Below, one piece after another: positions 7,188-8,867 of a stretch of 8,867 bases of DNA. The first letter of the stretch is position 1; each line of letters begins with the position of its first letter. The DNA comes from Pseudomonadota bacterium (GTDB lineage: Bacteria > Bdellovibrionota > Oligoflexia > Oligoflexales > Oligoflexaceae). A program made the position numbers and the translations under genes. The notes beneath the pieces are model-generated. The model was not told the DNA's origin. It made no database searches and saw only the letters and a program-made list of their open reading frames with translations. The stretch is from NCBI GenBank assembly GCA_029556045.1, contig JAKQGS010000429.1, positions 1-8,867 on the forward strand. Reading direction: 5' to 3'.

Positions 7188-8116
7188 ATCCCCGCCAGTG
7201 TGTCGAGATGCACCTCCAGGGAGTCTGCCAGAGCTCCCAGATGATAACCCCCCTCCAGACAACTGACGATGCGCCCGGCGCAGAAGTGATCCGCCACATC
7301 CATCACCAGACGGGTCATGGTGGGATAGTCCTCGGTTTCCAAACCCAACGATCCCACCGGGTCGCTCTTGTGGGCATCAAACCCCGCGCTGAGAATAATC
7401 AATTCCGGCTTAATCCGTTCCGCGGCCCGTTCCAATCCCCGCTCAAAGGCCCCCAAATACTGGCTGCGGGAGGTCCCCATGGCAATGGGAGCATTGATGG
7501 TGGTTCCTAACCCTTTGCCGGTGCCGGTTTCATCCGCAGTGCCGGTGCCGGGATAGAAGGGAAAACGATGGATGCTGAAAAACATCACCCGATCATCGTC
7601 GTAAAAAATATCCTGCGTGCCGTTGCCATGATGAACATCCCAGTCCACAATTAAAATTTTCTGCAGGCCATGCTGCTGCATCGCCCATTGTGCTGCCATA
7701 GCCACATTATTGAACACGCAAAATCCCATACTTTCCCGGCGGGTGGCATGATGACCGGGGGGGCGAATCAGGCAGAGGGCGTTGCGATCATGCCCCCGCA
7801 CCACTTCGTCCACCGCGGCCACGGCGGTTCCTGCTGCGGTCAATGCCACCTCAAAGGATTTGGGGCAAACCACGGTGTCGGCATCCAGCCATCCACCGCC
7901 GTTGCGACAGACCTGCTCAGCGCGGATTGCAACCCCGGCGTCATGAATGGAGGCCAGGGATGCCGCGGGAATGTCACGGATCTCCCCCATCTTGATTTTG
8001 TCGTCAGGGCTGCGGACTTCCAAACGCTGACGAATGGTTGCCAACCGGGCGCTGGTTTCCGCGTGCTGACCGGTATCATGGTCTTCAAATAGTTTATCGT
8101 GAAATAGAAGTGTCAT
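7157..8116 (-). CDS. HDAC-superfamily zinc deacetylase (class II-like, acetylpolyamine/acetoin type)
   Basis: This 319-residue protein has the full HDAC/AcuC/APAH signature. LIRPPGHHA (116–124) supplies the paired active-site histidines H122 and H123. GFCVFNN is at 131–137. DWDVHHGNGTQD (158–169) gives zinc ligands D160 and H162, and SAGFDAHKSDP (243–253) gives zinc ligand D247. LEGGY (287–291) has the catalytic tyrosine Y291. All catalytic residues are present, so it should be active. Bacterial relatives remove acetyl groups from polyamines, other small amines or acetylated proteins; the substrate cannot be read from sequence. It is cytoplasmic, with no signal peptide. The start at 8116 is supported by GAGGAG 11 bases upstream. 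It lies 7 bases downstream of the hemD stop and is probably co-transcribed and coupled with it. Its last nine codons and stop fall within the 31-base repeat. Confidence 0.93.
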   Translation of the reverse strand: MTLLFHDKLFEDHDTGQHAETSARLATIRQRLEVRSPDDKIKMGEIRDIPAASLASIHDAGVAIRAEQVCRNGGGWLDADTVVCPKSFEVALTAAGTAVAAVDEVVRGHDRNALCLIRPPGHHATRRESMGFCVFNNVAMAAQWAMQQHGLQKILIVDWDVHHGNGTQDIFYDDDRVMFFSIHRFPFYPGTGTADETGTGKGLGTTINAPIAMGTSRSQYLGAFERGLERAAERIKPELIILSAGFDAHKSDPVGSLGLETEDYPTMTRLVMDVADHFCAGRIVSCLEGGYHLGALADSLEVHLDTLAGITFRSMPSAT

Positions 8117-8123
8117 CTTGCCA

Positions 8124-8600
8124 TCAACTCCTCGTGTGGGACTGCAGATGTACCATCGCAGCTTCGATCAACGCCTCCACCGAATGCGCGGGGGCTAATG
8201 CCACCCGGACAAAAAAAGGGCGGGCCGCGTGGGCGGTGGTTTCGCCGATGGCCACCGCCACCAGGGATTGCCGCAACCGTTCTCCATCTTCATCCTTCAA
8301 AAAAGTATCGGCAAAGGCCTGCACCGCTGAGGGGCTGGCAAAACACACCACCCCCTTCCATTCCGCCTGGGCCTTTTTTATTTCGTCAGGGGATATCGTC
8401 ACTGCAGCCAGGGTTTCATAAACCGTCACCCCCTGGGCATCAAAGCCCCGCCGCTGCAAGTCGTCCGCAATGTCATAAGCCGTCTCACGGGCCCGCAACA
8501 CTGCCACATGATCCTCGGATTTCAGGTGGCTTGCCATGGCCTCCGCAAATCCCCGTCCCCGCGCGAAAGGATACAGAGTCAAAGGCGCGAGACCTGGGAT
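8124..8600 (-). pseudogene. hemD: Uroporphyrinogen-III synthase, C-terminal half only (5'-truncated)
   Basis: The frame reads a typical HemD C-terminal half. It has GFAEAMASHL, then VAVLRARETA, GVTVYET, VVCFASPSAVQAF, VAIGETTAHAA, and the final APAHSVEALIEAAM. HemD cyclises hydroxymethylbilane to uroporphyrinogen III for haem and other tetrapyrroles, and normally has about 240–270 residues in two similar lobes. Here homology begins only near 8590, so roughly the first 100–120 residues are missing. The frame stays open to 8837, but that part is antisense to folB and does not look like HemD. An internal ATG at 8537 could give a 137-residue fragment, which would lack one lobe and most likely the active cleft. 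Either hemD is broken here with another copy elsewhere, or the junction is an assembly chimera. The intact downstream deacetylase shares its transcript. Confidence 0.7.
8128..8133 (-). promoter_or_regulatory. Shine-Dalgarno of the deacetylase inside the hemD end
   Basis: GAGGAG on the minus strand falls in the final codons of hemD (ACG AGG AGT TGA), with an 11-base spacer to the deacetylase ATG. Ribosomes finishing hemD would reach this site directly, which suggests translational coupling. Confidence 0.6.
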
Positions 8601-8867
8601 GTGATCAGCCTGGAGTCCTTTCAAGTGCCTTGTATTATAGGGGTTTATCCGACTGAGGAAGCTCGCCCCCAAGGGGTGCGGCTGGATCTTCACCTTCATC
8701 TTGATACCCGTCCTGCGGTGCGGCATCAGTCGCTGCAACAGACGGTGGATTACGATGCCCTGACGGCAGAGGTGCGATTTATCCTGCAGGAGGCCCGCTT
8801 TCGTCTGATTGAAACCGCCGCAGAGGCTCTCTCCCATTATCTTTTGAGCTCCCCCCCCGGTGTTGTG
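8601..8867 (+). CDS. folB: Dihydroneopterin aldolase, 3' partial
   Basis: From a GTG at 8601 the frame gives 89 residues of a roughly 120-residue FolB. The N-terminus ISLESFQVPCIIGVYPTEEARPQ (2–24) holds the family's IGVYxxE motif with the catalytic-type glutamate. It is followed by QTVDYDALTAEV (47–58) with the conserved VDY, then FRLIETAAEAL (67–77) with the pterin-binding glutamate. The catalytic lysine would lie beyond the window. FolB splits 7,8-dihydroneopterin to 6-hydroxymethyldihydropterin and glycolaldehyde in folate synthesis. The start is chosen because homology begins right there. No good SD is adjacent (aaagg about 16 bases upstream), and upstream sequence is antisense to hemD, so its native promoter region may have been lost or exchanged. 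Confidence 0.85.
   Translation, partial: MISLESFQVPCIIGVYPTEEARPQGVRLDLHLHLDTRPAVRHQSLQQTVDYDALTAEVRFILQEARFRLIETAAEALSHYLLSSPPGVV

Noticed and set aside
8601..8837. N-terminal part of the long minus-strand frame through hemD, starting at 8837
   Set aside because: This part is antisense to a clear FolB and has no HemD character; it is open by chance.

Overview
The window looks like a stretch of a Gram-negative, probably proteobacterial, chromosome with moderate to high GC. Evidence for this is a very large exported-type repeat protein with paired cysteines, plus housekeeping genes for tetrapyrrole and folate synthesis and a class II HDAC-family deacetylase. The sequence alone does not support a firmer taxon.

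Layout. (1) 1–4653 (+): the 3' part of one giant surface or secreted protein, open at the left edge. It carries six Ig-like or related modules of two alternating kinds, two close fibronectin type III copies plus a divergent third, a chitobiase-like module, and a C-terminal beta-propeller region with 13 Asp-box (BNR/Ycf48-type) motifs. (2) 4654–4948: a 295-base gap with no convincing gene. (3) 4949–5749 (+): a DUF155 (RMND1/Sif2) family protein with a C-terminal membrane anchor. (4) 5750–7156: an AT-rich segment carrying one gene (-), a 381-residue P-loop ATPase of the archaeal-ATPase/COG1672 type. (5) 7157–8116 (-): an HDAC-superfamily zinc deacetylase. (6) 8124 to about 8600 (-): the C-terminal half of hemD, translationally linked to the deacetylase. 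(7) 8601 to the right edge (+): the start of folB, head-to-head with the broken hemD.

The most striking structure is a perfect 31-base direct repeat at 5718–5748 and 7157–7187. The left copy encodes the C-terminus of the DUF155 protein. The right copy, read on the other strand, encodes the C-terminus of the deacetylase. Removing one copy and the 1408 bases between them would leave two convergent genes overlapping by about 32 bases, each with an intact stop. The ATPase segment therefore appears to have been inserted exactly into the overlap of two convergent genes, with the overlap duplicated so that neither gene was broken. No integrase or transposase lies inside.

A second rearrangement mark lies near 8590–8600. 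HemD homology stops there, about half-way through the family's usual length, and folB begins immediately on the opposite strand. The genes do not form one pathway. hemD and the deacetylase look like a two-gene operon, the ATPase is a solitary passenger, and the giant surface protein is unrelated to the rest.
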